Notes: generated by a model not told the origin, from the letters alone. A stretch of 64,000 nucleotides of DNA from Fragum whitleyi (GCA_948146395.1 OX411548.1:61337020-61401019); one strand, 5' to 3'. Positions 35,044-45,280 are shown, numbered from the stretch's first letter. Made by a program: numbers and translations.

Positions 35044-35697
35044 ATTGACTATATAGCCCGTAATCGTCTCCGTCGTCTTGCAAAAGTTGTGATATTTTGT
35101 GATACCAGGTATCTCTTGGTCGTGTTAAAGTCTATTTAATTTTAAATGAAATTGAATGAATGACCTTTCAACTACACAAGACCCATTTAAATGCCGATTA
35201 AATACAAAAAAAATCACCCTGGTCAACATGCGTATTCTAACGGTCGGCGTAGTTGGTCTATCGACGTTCCAGCGTTAACGTTACACAATTATTTTAAACC
35301 CTTTTTACGCGGAGCAACGAAATTCATGGTTTGTTAAAATGTGTGTTGAACCGTATGATATTTATTTAATCATTTAAGCTTGCGGACACAAAAATGGTGA
35401 TGTTGAAATTTATATTCGAAACAAATTCGTTTTTCGTTTGGTTTGGTTTAAAATTCTAGTTTGAGGCTATACGTTTCAAATTGTTATCGTATGATACATC
35501 TTTTATTGTCTTTTTTTTTTTGTATTTTTTAAGAGATATAGATGATTGTTTTTGAATTTGTGGAGGTTTGAAAAATAATTTCGTACATAAATGTGATTAA
35601 ACTTTTCGTTTCATACACCTTGTTAAAAAAAAAAGAAAGAAAGAAAAAGAAACTCTTTTTTATTACGTCATTTCATCAAGAAATATGTAATATTTGC
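35044..35697. other. non-coding, nothing recognised
   Basis: A purine tract (AAAAGAAAGAAAGAAAAAG) lies near 35,632. No gene. Confidence 0.45.
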
Positions 35698-35893
35698 GAG
35701 CCATCAAGCGAAAAAGTACCATTTTGGTAGTACAATATACGTAAAATGCCAACCCTATTCAGTCTGCACGGACTGTGTAGGCTGATTTGGGTAGAACATT
35801 TTTGCATTTGGCTTATTACCTGAATCTAGAATTACCATTCTATCTTCCTATCTAGTTGATGGTCCCTTTTGGCATGACGGGTCACAATTTCAT
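35698..35893. mobile_element. family K MITE, near full-length
   Basis: Left end GCCATCAAGCGAAAAAGTAC then CATTTTGG; right end GATGGTCCCTTTTGGCATGA then CGGGTCACA. The interior has CCAACCCTATTCAGTCTGCA and the AATCTAGAATTACCATTCTA segment. About 195 bases. Confidence 0.82.
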
Positions 35894-36266
35894 ATTACCA
35901 AGCAAAATTTAAACATTTTAACATTTCGAGACAAACATCTTATTTGAGCACTTCGAAAGCAAGCATAACACATATATACTTTCCCTCAAAAGAAACGTTG
36001 CATTATAAATGCACGTAGAAATAATGAAAATTTGGAGGCATTTTGTGACAGATATTAGTTATTCACCAAAAGCATTAGGACCTTTAAATGCCGCAAATAC
36101 CTGAAAATTGGAAAAACAAGAAAAATTCCGACAAAGTTTGATTGACCGACAATAATTTTGGAATAAGTCCCCGTCAAAGCGTCAAGAACTACGTAAAATC
36201 CAGTCTTTATACGCACGCATCCTTTCTGTAACCATAGCGTCAACCACTGTACCGATTTGAGTAAGA
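35894..36266. other. non-coding, nothing recognised
   Basis: Nothing recognised. Confidence 0.4.
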
Positions 36267-36402
36267 CAGTCCTGCGATTAGGATGAAAACGTTAGCGAAG
36301 CGCTTTCAGATGATACCCCGCTTTGCACGTATTTGCACGTGCAAAGCGGGGTATCATCTGAAAGCGCCCACGAAACGCTTTAATATCATGAACACAGGGC
36401 AG
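36267..36402. mobile_element. family A foldback MITE, copy 4
   Basis: The inner hairpin is nearly perfect: CGCTTTCAGATGATACCCCG, CTTTGCACGT, loop ATTTGC, ACGTGCAAAG, then CGGGGTATCATCTGAAAGCG. Outer arms ACAGTCCTGCGATTAGGATG and ATCATGAACACAGGGCAGG pair less well. Inner arms are about 30 bases. Confidence 0.9.
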
Positions 36403-36475
36403 GTTTCGCCTTATAGCACGGATTTATTGACTCGAATCTGCCCCCTGCTGTTTAGGTGAATAAAAATCTAATTAT

Positions 36476-36510
36476 TGATACTCGGCTTTGCACGTGCTTT
36501 CATAGGAATT
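36476..36510. repeat. family A half-arm
   Basis: ACTCGGCTTTGCACGTGCTT lies 75 bases after copy 4; only one arm is present. Confidence 0.35.
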
Positions 36511-37473
36511 AATAACAAACGGTTTTGAATGTAATATATTTTTGTTGATTGATAAAAAATGCCGGTAATTGTTATTTAAGTTTTTTTTTTCCACAAAGGT
36601 CAAATTCGGGTCAAATAAACCAAAGTGCTCCTCTAGGGTCTTTTGGCGGGGCTCTAAAAAGATGAATCCATCACAGCTATTTCAACAATTGCTATCATTG
36701 GTGTTTTAAATCAATTTTGGAAATGGCTGTGCATTTTTTTTTTTTTTTTTTTTTTTACAAAAAAATGCCTTTCACCAAAAGATTTCTGTATCAATAAAAG
36801 ATTTTTCTTGTCAAAACTTTCTTGTGGGGCTCAGTATATATGAAAAATCATTTTAGCTCTATTTGGCCAGAAGAGCTATATAGCATTTGGTATGTTTCCC
36901 GTCCGTCAGCTAGTCCATGTGTCTGTATAGCTTGTCCTTGCTATCGTAATAGAGTCTACGTAGTCTACAGTTTTCTATTGTTTGTCTGCAAGTTGGCAAA
37001 TAATAATCGTACCATCATAAGGATCGTTCCTTTCCAAGATGGATTAGGGCCGTCAAGTATCACGGGAAAAGGAGCATCGTCATCTATGGGGAACCATCTT
37101 TGCAAAGAAACAAAAACGACATTTATGCTTGGTGAATTTCCTAAATGTGTGAAACTAGGCATAAAAAGGGAATACCCTTCCTTCAGTGGTCCTCACTTAC
37201 CGGTAGGTCCAAAGTTAAATTACTTCATTCAAAAGGCTCGGAAAAAATGGAAACAATATCCAACCGCAAGTTCTGGTCCTTTAACTTGTGGCTTTTTCTG
37301 GGAACGTTTTACTACACTCATTTTCAAAAAAAAATAAATGATAATCTAGGGAGTGAGTGAAGAACTAAAGTAAGTCCTTGTTCATACTGACGTTTTTCGG
37401 TTGATTTCTCGAAATATATTTTGATTCAGCTTTGTAAAAATGGGCCCTTTTATAAATGTGAAAAATAGCGAAC
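36511..37473. other. non-coding with poly-T; contains a 171-codon open frame
   Basis: A T run of about 28 lies at 36,729-36,756. The open frame at 36,822-37,337 (+) is the second longest in the window, but I recognise no domain, signal peptide or repeat in it. An overlapping minus-strand frame occupies its middle. A poly-A stretch ends it in KKK. I consider it chance or part of an unrecognised repeat. Confidence 0.4.
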
Positions 37474-37585
37474 CCAGCGATGCGTTTAAGAAATGGTACC
37501 CCGCTTTGCACGTGTACTCACGTGCAATGCGGGGTACAATTTCTAAACGTTAGTTACGCTTTTGTAATCCTGAACATACGGCTGG
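37474..37585. mobile_element. family A foldback MITE, copy 5 (short)
   Basis: Inner arms GGTACCCCGCTTTGCACGTG and CACGTGCAATGCGGGGTAC pair almost perfectly. Outer ends CCAGCGATGCGTTTAAGAAA and the right AATCCTGAACATACGGCTGG. The left arm has lost the segment between outer and inner arms. Confidence 0.82.
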
Positions 37586-37817
37586 TTAGGTAGTGCTTGC
37601 TTTGCTGGCTTATCTTGGTTGGTATTTGTTTGCCTTAATTGGTGTAAATAGAATGGCCATTTCACCATACTGAATTTAAGAATTAACATCAAACATCAAG
37701 TTGGCATGTGATGGGTCCGACACATATTTCAAATATTTGCTTTTCGGGATTCCGGCATGGTCTTACATCCAATGAAAAGTTGCATATATTGTCCTTCAAG
37801 TGAAAATGGGATGCATT
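37586..37817. other. non-coding, nothing recognised
   Basis: Nothing recognised. Confidence 0.4.
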
Positions 37818-37828
37818 CCCCGATAGAC

Positions 37829-38103
37829 GATTGATTGAATGGAGTTTTACGCCCCTTTCAACATTTTTTTCATTTATATTGCGGCGGCTGGAGCACCTAA
37901 CAATAGATTCCTGATATTTCTCTCACCAGTTCAACTATCACATCCTTTCCTAGCCTCCAGCTGCTATCTCACATAGGTCTACGATTATCAACCCATTGGT
38001 GGGAGACAAATAGTCGGAAAGAATGAGTGCCGCCATCGGGGATCGAACCCGGGACCTCTAGATTGACAGTCCGACGCGCTACCAACTGCGCTGTGACGGC
38101 GGT
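37829..38103 (-). mobile_element. tRNA-derived SINE, family S1, copy 3 (best)
   Basis: Minus strand: head with A box AGTTGGTAGCGCG and B box GGGTTCGATCCC near 38,040-38,100, body with CCAGGAATCTATTGTTAGG, tail GGGGCGTAAAACTCCATTCA. The flanks CCCCGATAGAC (37,818-37,828) and CCCCAATAGAC (38,104-38,114) are an 11-bp target duplication with one change. The 102-codon minus-strand ORF is a translation of the SINE head. Confidence 0.92.
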
Positions 38104-38238
38104 CCCCAATAGACAAACTAGGGTTTCAAAAGAAGGTATAGGCCTATATATTGTCCTAATTTTCTGAGTACGCATAGGTAACACATGTACTACCACACTT
38201 ATTTTTAAGTTCTCACAGGAATGCCACTTCTGCCATAG

Positions 38239-38560
38239 TTGTCGATTCTTAATTAACGGTGTCTGGTCAAGAAACAAGACTCGAGCATGTCACAGCTTAC
38301 ATGTCAACTACGTTATCTTGACATAGTAAGGTGACAATTCCGCGAAACTCGCGAAAAGATCCTTTTTTTCTTTAGCAGAAGAAGAAATTCAAGATTCTCG
38401 CAAATTTGTCAATTCTTATATCACGATGTATTGTCAAGAATTAAGGAATCTCGCTCATGTCACAGGTCACGTGTCGACTACGTCATCTTGACTAAGTGAG
38501 GAGATAATTCCGCGAAACTCGCCAAACGACTTTTTTTTTGGCATAACGGTGAATTGGTCA
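38239..38560 (+). repeat. tandem duplication, two units of about 167 bp
   Basis: Unit 1 starts TTGTCGATTCTT at 38,239 and unit 2 starts TTGTCAATTCTT at 38,406. Shared downstream landmarks are GACTACGTCATCTTGAC or one-base variants and GATAATTCCGCGAAACTCGC, followed by poly-T. It does not carry ACGG ends, so its class is unknown. Confidence 0.8.
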
Positions 38561-38639
38561 GTCACGAACTTCCGCATTAGAAAAATAGTGCAAGCAACCT
38601 TTACCCATTACCAGACGAAAAATGTTAAGACTTTTACAA

Positions 38640-38830
38640 TTTCCATAAAATTGCAGACTACAATTTTAAGTAGATAAAACCTGAGAAAAAAAATGAATTT
38701 TTCGCAGAAGAAAATTATTGTAAACAATGTAGAAATTCCTTGTAACAAGCAATTTCTTCATTTTCAACAATTTTTGCTGAAGCTTTTTGTGGATATCCAA
38801 AATTTAGGATTGTGTGAGATTGGGTAAATG
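38640..38830. mobile_element. family G hairpin element, copy 1
   Basis: Hairpin AAATTCCTTGTAACAAGCAATTT with outer AATTATTGTAAACAATG and TTTTCAACAATTTTTGCTG. The flanking GGATTGTGTGAGATTGGGT is shared with copies at 49.5 and 61.9 kb. Confidence 0.65.
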
Positions 38831-39381
38831 CTGCTTCCTCCATAATACACGCATATGACTAGAAAGTTTCAAAAACAATGAAGAGTGCCCTTTCTAAGAC
38901 GTTCGGGGGCATTATCCTGAACGCAAATTGGTTAAAATTTAAACAGACGTTTCAAAAAGCATCGAGTTGGAATATTTTGAAAAAAAAAAACTTGGAATGG
39001 ACAAAATTACGACGCCCTTTTTTTTTTTTTTTTTTTTTTTTTTGTCAATGTGATTTAATGCCGCGGTTAAAAAAAAGATTTAGCGAGAAAATGATAAATT
39101 GCTTTTAACATGCAAGTACTCCTTTTCCAATAATTTTTCTGCAACATAAATTAGTTAGTTTCATTTTAAATAAAACCCAACTTTTCAATGTTGTTTGTTT
39201 CCCAAATTTCGAAAAATCGGAGGGCTAAAGTTTGAAAATGTACAGGGAACATTTTGTTTCTGAACGTGTTATTTCCCCCTTACTCCTTACTAGGGATGTC
39301 AATTCGGATCAATTTTGGAAAAAATATAACTCATGTACCCACAACTTATGTTTGGGTAGAAAATAGAAATGTTGTAACCAT
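38831..39381. other. non-coding with poly-T
   Basis: A T run of about 26 lies at 39,018-39,043. No gene. Confidence 0.5.
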
Positions 39382-39540
39382 TTAAGAGACGAAGAGAATA
39401 TTTGTTGATTTTATGGATGTATTAAACTCAAAACCTAATCTCGCTGTACAGAACACGAAGCGAATTCACACAAGCGTGTGATTAGGTTTTTAGTTTCATA
39501 ACTCCATAAAATTAATAATCATTCTCTTCACATCTTTTGA
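39382..39540. mobile_element. family I foldback MITE, copy 2
   Basis: Arms AAGAGACGAAGAGAATATTT and AAACTCAAAACCTAATCTCG face GTGATTAGGTTTTTAGTTTC and a right outer arm ending CATTCTCTTCACATCTTTT. It aligns end to end with 25,856-26,012. Confidence 0.85.
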
Positions 39541-39699
39541 TTTAATATCATGAAGTAAAAATATAAGTTTCATCAATAATGAAAGCAATTTCTTACGGAA
39601 CTACTTTTTGTGGAAGCTTTCAAAATATATGTGCACTCAAAATTGTTTTCGTTGAGAAATAAAACAATTTTTTTTCAGCCAACCAAATAACAAATTGGT

Positions 39700-39781
39700 G
39701 ATCAAGAAGAAGGAGACAGGTTTAGAAATACTTGAAATACGCAAGAAAATACCATTTTCTCTAATGGTGCTGTCTCCCAAA
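39700..39781 (+). repeat. duplicated host segment, left part (filled site)
   Basis: AGGTTTAGAAATACTTGAAA, ACGCAAGAAAATACC and CTGTCTCCCA match 40,588-40,650. The hAT-like element is inserted right after CTCCCAAA; the continuation of the segment is at 40,088-40,180. Confidence 0.75.
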
Positions 39782-40087
39782 CAGTGGCGGATCCAGAGGA
39801 GGTCGGGGGGGGGGGGTGTCGAACGAACCCCCTCTGCATCCAAATAACTTCATTGAAGTGGACAAATTTTATCAAACTTTGCAACACGAGGAAAATAATC
39901 TTCTTTTTTGTAGTATTCGAATCACAGGATTTTGAAATTCCACCAATAAGATTTATCTTAGGAACAGAGTTTGAGTAATTTGTCCCATAGTATCCCTATC
40001 TATATAGATAGGGATACTATGGGACTAATTACTCGAATTCTAGACCGATATCCGACCCCCTATATAGAAAACCTGGATCCGCCTCTG
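39782..40087. mobile_element. hAT-like MITE, copy 2
   Basis: Terminal inverted repeats CAGTGGCGGATCCAG (39,782-39,796) and CTGGATCCGCCTCTG (40,073-40,087) match at 14 of 15. A G-run follows the left end. A perfect 24-base-arm palindrome sits inside at 39,981-40,025. The flanks compare with an empty paralogous site at 40.65 kb, which supports insertion. Two ORFs that start in CAGTGGCGGATCC are repeat-derived. Confidence 0.85.
39971..40037. mobile_element. short palindrome nested in the hAT-like MITE
   Basis: GAGTAATTTGTCCCATAGTA, TCCCTATCT mirrored around ATAT by AGATAGGGATACTATGGGAC, TAATTACTC. Arms exceed 30 bases, with a mismatch or two. It has the size and shape of family P but different sequence. 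It may be a separate insertion or the native hairpin of the MITE. Confidence 0.75.
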
Positions 40088-40180
40088 CCACAATATATTT
40101 TATTTTCATTGTTCTTTGCTTTATGTATAAAACGCACATTTTTAACACTCGTGTTTTCATTTAAGTCATTTTTCTCCAAA
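40088..40180 (+). repeat. duplicated host segment, right part (filled site)
   Basis: AATATATTTTATTTTCATTG and ATGTATAAAACGCACA match 40,653-40,705, continuing the segment interrupted by the hAT-like element. Confidence 0.75.
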
Positions 40181-40249
40181 CTCTATGCTGTAGGTATTCG
40201 TTTGATTCGTTTTATCAAACGATGCCTCCAAGTACCCACATGAAATGCG

Positions 40250-40492
40250 ATCCGCCAAGCAAATAGGGACCATTTTTGGAAGTGCGAAATGTATCGAACT
40301 GGTCAGACTGCGCAGGCTGGCCTGGGTCGTTTATTTTCGCATTTTTTCTGAATCTAGACTGTTTATGCTACCTGTGTACATATTTCTTTTTGAATGCGGG
40401 TCATCAGAATGTCCCCCGCTTGATCTATTCCCTTTTTAAAATATTTATTGAACAGAGTTTCCAGACCGTTTTTTTTTTGTGTGACAGGTCCA
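40250..40492. mobile_element. family K MITE, near full-length
   Basis: Left end GATCCGCCAAGCAAATAGGG then ACCATTTTTGG; right end TCCAGACCGTTTTTTTTTTG then TGTGACAGGTC. The interior has GGTCAGACTGCGCAGGCTGG and CTGAATCTAGACTG. Several small ORFs here are shadows. Confidence 0.75.
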
Positions 40493-40569
40493 AAAAGTGT
40501 GTGAAAACTATATAAGCATTTCGAGATTTTGAATTTTACAACCACGTCCCCCCCTTAGTACACACGGGG

Positions 40570-40720
40570 GTCAAAAAGAAAGAGAAAGGTTTAGAAATTC
40601 CTGAAATACGCAAGAAAATACCGTCTTCTCTAACGGCCCTGTCTCCCAGAATATATATTCATTTCATTGTTCTTTTCTTAATGTATAAAACGCACAGGTT
40701 TAACACATATGTTTCTCCTA
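40570..40720 (+). repeat. duplicated host segment, empty site
   Basis: GGTTTAGAAATTCCTGAAAT to ATGTATAAAACGCACAGG matches 39,716-39,781 joined to 40,088-40,135 without the hAT-like element. The junction reads CTCCCAGAATATATATTC. Confidence 0.8.
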
Positions 40721-41484
40721 TCAAATCCAGTTAAGTTTGTCAAGTTGGAATTTGGCAGGGGCTCAAATTTTTCAGAAAACTCTGAGTGTTTTTGTTGTTT
40801 ATACTTCCACATCGCCTAGGCACATGACTTAGTATTAAAAAACTTCGAAGGTAAAGATTTTCTTCTTCTACTACACAAAATATAGTGAATCTGTGCAGGG
40901 GAAAATGTACCTATGCGCATCTTTCGCATGATTGAAATCTTGAATAGAGCCCTTTCAGTTTCTTATCATTAAATTGGTTACAATTTTTTCTACGACTGAC
41001 TTGATTTTACTAACGAAAAGATTACAGGACACTTCAATTCTCGTATATTCAAAGTCGAAGGTTGTTTTAGGAAAATGATATTTAAAAAAATCTCATCTAC
41101 GGCAGCTACTTCTGTCTTTTTAAACCATAGCGGAAAAATAATATTTCGGACTTTTTCCCCCAGGGTCGGATTAGTTACCCATCTTTGACTTTTTAAGCGC
41201 AACTTTCATGTTGTATGGAGTAATGATTAAGGACAAGATCGACTATAATAAAGGATTATATTTTGTCCATGATATTTTTTTATCAAACATTGTTTGGTCT
41301 CTAAAAAAGATTTCACCGATAAGGCATTAAAATGAGTCTGCACGCGATCACGTGCACCGGCAAGGTGCACATGCATGTACATGCACACCTGTAAGATAGA
41401 AAATTATGATTGGCAAAAATATCAAATCGGTTTATGTACGGGATTGGCAATATAATTGACCATGTAGCAATAGTAAAACATATA
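40721..41484. other. non-coding, nothing recognised
   Basis: Only a short GTGCAC/TGCATG-rich stretch at 41,352-41,385. No gene. Confidence 0.45.
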
Positions 41485-42019
41485 TGTGACCCGTCAAGCG
41501 AAAAGAGCCATCCGGGAATTTCGTAAAATGAATATTTGAAAAAGAGATTGGGTCCAGCATTTGAAGTCGCATTTCAAAAAGCCTTTCACTGGAAGGTAGT
41601 TTGAATTTGAATTGGGGTTTTACGTCGCTTTCAACAATCTCTCAGTTGTATCGCGACGACTGGAGCACCTAACGATGGATTCCTGGTATTTCTCACACCA
41701 GTACTACCACCACATCCCTTTCCTAGCCTTCAGTTGCTATTCCACATAGGTTTACGATTATCTACCCATTGGTGGAAGACAAATGTCGGAAAGGATAAGT
41801 GCCGTGGCCGGGGATCGAACCCGTGCGAATATAGACCTCTGGATTAGAAGTCCGGCGGGCTACCAACTGCGCTAATGCCGCGGGAAGGTAGATTGGTCGT
41901 TCTAGATTCAGCAAATAAGCGCGGTGCAAAAAGTTTCGACCCTAGTCAGTCTGCGCAGTCTGACTAGGGTCGACACATTACGCCCCACCAGATGGTCCCT
42001 TTTCGCGTGACGGGTCTCA
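41485..42019. mobile_element. family K MITE split by a SINE
   Basis: Left terminus GTGACCCGTCAAGCGAAAAG then AGCCATCCGGG (41,486-41,516). Right terminus CCAGATGGTCCCTTTTCGCG then TGACGGGTCTCA (41,988-42,019). The core TTTCGACCCTAGTCAGTCTG is at 41,935-41,954. Without the SINE and its duplicated GGAAGGTAG the element would be about 240 bases, the normal size. TATA borders both ends, compatible with a TA-type target. Confidence 0.9.
41600..41882 (-). mobile_element. tRNA-derived SINE, family S1, copy 4, nested in K
   Basis: Minus-strand copy with head near 41,812-41,880 (B box GGGTTCGATCCC, interrupted by a short insert TGCGAATATAGA after it) and tail GCGACGTAAAACCCC at the left. GGAAGGTAG flanks it at 41,591-41,599 and 41,883-41,891, an exact 9-bp duplication. 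Confidence 0.92.
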
Positions 42020-42242
42020 TATACATGTAATATTGAATCACTCTTCAAATATCACCAAAATACTGGTCAATAATATTGTCAAGTTGCGGAATTGACAATA
42101 GATATTGATCATGCTTATGCCACTCGGCATGATATAGAAGATTGCTTCAATATTTTTGTCAATATGATTGCCGATAATATTGTGCATGTATGTACCGCTT
42201 AAGAGTCTTCTTTGATTCTACGCGCAAGCGTGTTCTTACTTC
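42020..42242. other. non-coding, nothing recognised
   Basis: Several ATATTG(T/A)CAAT-like words occur (42,060-42,185). No gene. Confidence 0.4.
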
Positions 42243-42489
42243 TAGGCCCGAGATTAGAAAAATTTTCTCAGGTTAAATTCAAAATTTTCTCAAATTTCAA
42301 TTTGAGATTAAAGCCGAAATTCTGTTTTATTACTCATTATTATGTATTAACATATAGGGTGATATTGAAAAGTTGTTATAAATAATAATCTTTTATTTTC
42401 AAACATTTATTTTCATACATTTATTTTAATTCAAAGTTTGAGAAAATTCAGCCTGAGCCTGAAAAAAGTTTTATAACCTTGGGCCCTGA
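42243..42489. mobile_element. foldback element with GGCCC ends
   Basis: Left AGGCCCGAGATTAGAAAAAT then TTTCTCAGG pairs with right CCTGAAAAAAGTTTTATAAC then CTTGGGCCC at most positions over about 30 bases. Inner ATTTTCTCAAATTTCAA faces TTTGAGAAAATTCAG. One copy only, no TSD identified. Confidence 0.6.
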
Positions 42490-43139
42490 TAAAATACGAC
42501 TCAAATTGTATCTTGGAAACGTATTGAAAGTTCTAATATCTCTACGATTGCTTTGTAAAACTCGGCACACGTGGTTTCAATAAAACTTCTATTGCTCCGG
42601 TTTGTCAATTTACAATTTTGGCTTCGGTGCGAGATCTAAAGAACACTTTTTTGTGATGATAGTCTAATTGCCGTTGTTTTTATTGCATGTACTTGAATTG
42701 AGATGCACGAGCGCTCGTGAGACTCATTTGTTAAATTATGAGAGAAGGAGACAATTATGCGAGACAAAGTACTGAGAGTACTTCAATTTTAAATTATCCC
42801 TTAACGTAGAATATGTACCGTTATGTTACAGGGTGCTGGGTCTTTAAGAAATGTTTCGGGTCGCTACTCTTAAAATCGTAGGTCGTGGGTTCGAATTCCG
42901 ATAACGTTAAGATTCTTACTTATGATTTGTCCTCGAAAATCGTCCATAGACTTTTGGTATTTACGTGTTGAAAGGTATAATTAATCAATATCATAGGCAT
43001 TAATGATAATTGAAAATAATACTGAATGGGTCTTCAAAAAAACATTTTTTATCCGAAACGTTGAACCAAGAAATAAACACCAATATACTATCCCTCCTTT
43101 AACGAATTTGCGATCATCTGAATCTTAATGTCTGGAGAG
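42490..43139. other. non-coding with one B-box-like tRNA relic
   Basis: At 42,845-42,905, GTCGCTACTCTTAAAATCGT then GGTCGTGGGTTCGAATTCC looks like the 3' half of a tRNA-derived head on the plus strand, without an A box. No gene. Confidence 0.4.
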
Positions 43140-43620
43140 CCATCCGAGGTCGTACTCTCTCGATCTCATCATCGTCCTCTCGTGATACTACGCTATAGAT
43201 TTCACCATCGCAGTCTCGTGATAATTCTCTTTCGATCTGACCATCGTTCCCTCCTGCCCCCACCATCGTGATTGAAATCTCTCGTTTTGACACTCGTCCT
43301 CTCGATTTGAAACTCTGTCGATTTCATAATCGTACTCTTGTGGTAATAGTATATCTATCTCATCATCGTGATGATCATCTATCGATCTAACCATCGTACT
43401 TTCGTAATAATAGTATTCTATCAAAGTCACTATCTTACCCATTTGATAAAACTATATCGATTTCACCTTCGTACTCCCGTGATAATACTCTATCGGTCTC
43501 ACCATCTTTATTTCACGAAAAAAACTCTATTGATGTCCCCATCGTACACTTGTGATAATACTTCTTAACCTCACCATCATACTCCTGTGATCTCACTTTC
43601 ATACTCACAAGCTCCTTTCA
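43140..43620. repeat. degenerate ~36-bp minisatellite
   Basis: Imperfect repeats of the type TCGATCTCACCATCGTACTC then TCGTGATAATACT. Landmark starts near 43,157, 43,197, 43,231, 43,381, 43,456, 43,491, 43,528 and 43,565, spaced 34-40 bases where the array is regular. The 84-codon minus-strand ORF is the array in translation. Confidence 0.85.
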
Positions 43621-43734
43621 CCGATGGATCACAGGACTTTGCATAGTCACGGTGTTCTGATATTCTGAGCTCTGCGACTTTCTTTCAGAATTGTGACCCT
43701 TCTTTCGAAAGGTTATCATCTCGGTAGTCCGTAA

Positions 43735-43800
43735 AGTCTCGATGCTAGACAGAGTGCGCAGACTGGCTAGGATCAAAACTTTTCGCATATAGCGGATTTC
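43735..43800. repeat. family K core fragment
   Basis: GCTAGACAGAGTGCGCAGAC then TGGCTAGGATCAAAACTTTT. No termini nearby. Confidence 0.5.
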
Positions 43801-44389
43801 GCGTAATGAGCATCGCATTCTAGCAGTCTTATTCTCGTACATTCTTAATTGCTCAATCTTATACGTATTTCGCGAATGCATTGAATTATCGCGAATACAT
43901 ATTTCTTTCGATGCTATCACCGCAATCTGAAAACAAATGGCCACGACGGTATTCCGTAGGACCGACCATAATGTATTCAACCTAACGGCGAAATGAGCTC
44001 ACGGGTTCAAACGTATAAAATATGAAAAAAAAAATCTAATTTTTTGTAGGTGAGAAATTCCTTCAACTGCTTGTAAAATTTAAGATTGCAAGTACATTAA
44101 TCACACATCCGAGCTGTTTTTACGTTCATTTTTTTTTTATTAATTAATCCCAGACGCTATCATATTGAGGCGTTGTACCGCTGTTTTCACCAATCATAGT
44201 TCGAGTTAAGAGCAAAATTTAAAAACGCACTGAATTTCTGGTTTTATCAATCATAACTGACTATCCCCATGTGGATAGTTAATAAATGTAAACAACAAGA
44301 GTTTGTTCATTTGTATAACCCCTCTCACTTACTCCCTCCCTCCCGCTTTCTCTTTCTCTCTATTTTTCTATTCTCTTTTTCGTCTTCTA
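43801..44389. other. non-coding, nothing recognised
   Basis: A CT-rich tract lies at 44,325-44,375. No gene. Confidence 0.45.
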
Positions 44390-44512
44390 AGACGATTCCA
44401 ATGAGATATTGCGAGGCTGAATCTAGCAATGAATGAAAACACTAGGAACGATTTTTGATTTGGACTTGCGATAACTTTTTTTTAAGATGTTTAGTACAAC
44501 GGGCCCTGGGAT
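44390..44512. mobile_element. family C MITE, right half only
   Basis: TCTAAGACGATTCCAATGAG then ATATTGC, and the terminus AGATGTTTAGTACAACGGGC then CCTG. It corresponds to the right half of 29,723-29,970. The left half is missing. Confidence 0.75.
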
Positions 44513-44889
44513 TCTATGAAGGACTGAGGCCATTTGGAACCGGACGAACAGTCAAACAAAACTAGGGGGGAATATGAGTTAAATGCACCAAGCCTCGGAC
44601 TCTTTGGCAATGTTTAATTTTCTCCAAAAGCATTTTTGCGGAGTTCAAAATGGCCAGCAAAGCTAACTACTAGCACATGGCCAATTTAAATTTCCACAGA
44701 GTAACGGACGGACGAATGCACGGACAGACACCGTATAATTTAACTACTATAGCCAAATTACATCGTAGAATAGCCCAAGTGACGTTCAAGGTTAGTGTAC
44801 GCTGTATAATAAGTACGTATAGGACAAAATCGTTACAATAAAAGGATAATTTCCTTGTCATAAGCATTTTCATTAATGCTTTCTTAATA
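44513..44889. other. non-coding with ACGG relic
   Basis: GGACGGACGAATGCACGGAC at 44,705-44,724 is a relic of an ACGG-type element end. No gene. Confidence 0.45.
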
Positions 44890-45280
44890 CAGTTGATATT
44901 GCTTGAGCGACCACCTCTATTTAGCAAACACTTTGATTAAGCGACCATTTTCAAAAGTCCCTTCAATTTTAGCAAAATCTTTGAGAAAGTGGGCATTCCT
45001 TAACCAACAATTGCTTACTATTGAACCTTAAGATGTTAAAACTCATTAGAATCGTCTTAAGATGATTCTATTGGGTTCGAACACCATAAAATTTAGTATG
45101 AATTATGCAGCAATTTACAAATGCTATCAAAATGACCCGTGTTATTTTTCATAAAATGATGCATTTAGCGACCATTCCCATAAGGGACCACTCTTTATTG
45201 GTCCCCTAAGTGGTCGCTGTCCCATAAGGGACCACCTTTTATTGGTCCCCTAAGTGGTCGCTTAACACAAGTTTTACTGT
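44890..45280. mobile_element. GGTCGCTTAA-ended repeat, copy 2, with 43-bp tandem
   Basis: Left side has GAGCGACCACCTC and TTAAGCGACCATT. The right side ends AGTGGTCGCTTAACACAAGT then TTTACTGTAC. At 45,178-45,262 a unit of about 43 bases (CATAAGGGACCAC, TTTTATTGGTCCCC, TAAGTGGTCGCT) is present twice, each a hairpin. A C-like hairpin core (TTAGAATCGTCTTAAGATGA) sits at 45,046. Confidence 0.65.

Noticed and set aside
36822..37337. 171-codon open frame on the plus strand
   Set aside because: No domain, signal peptide or repeat recognised. It has an overlapping antisense frame and ends in poly-A. One frame of this length is expected by chance in 64 kb.
37969..38277. 102-codon minus-strand frame with VARRTVNLEVPGSIPDGG
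   Set aside because: This is the characteristic translation of a tRNA-derived SINE head, not a protein.
41352..41385. GTGCAC/TGCATG-rich stretch as a regulatory cluster
   Set aside because: Short, unique and without a nearby gene; simple alternating purine-pyrimidine sequence is sufficient.
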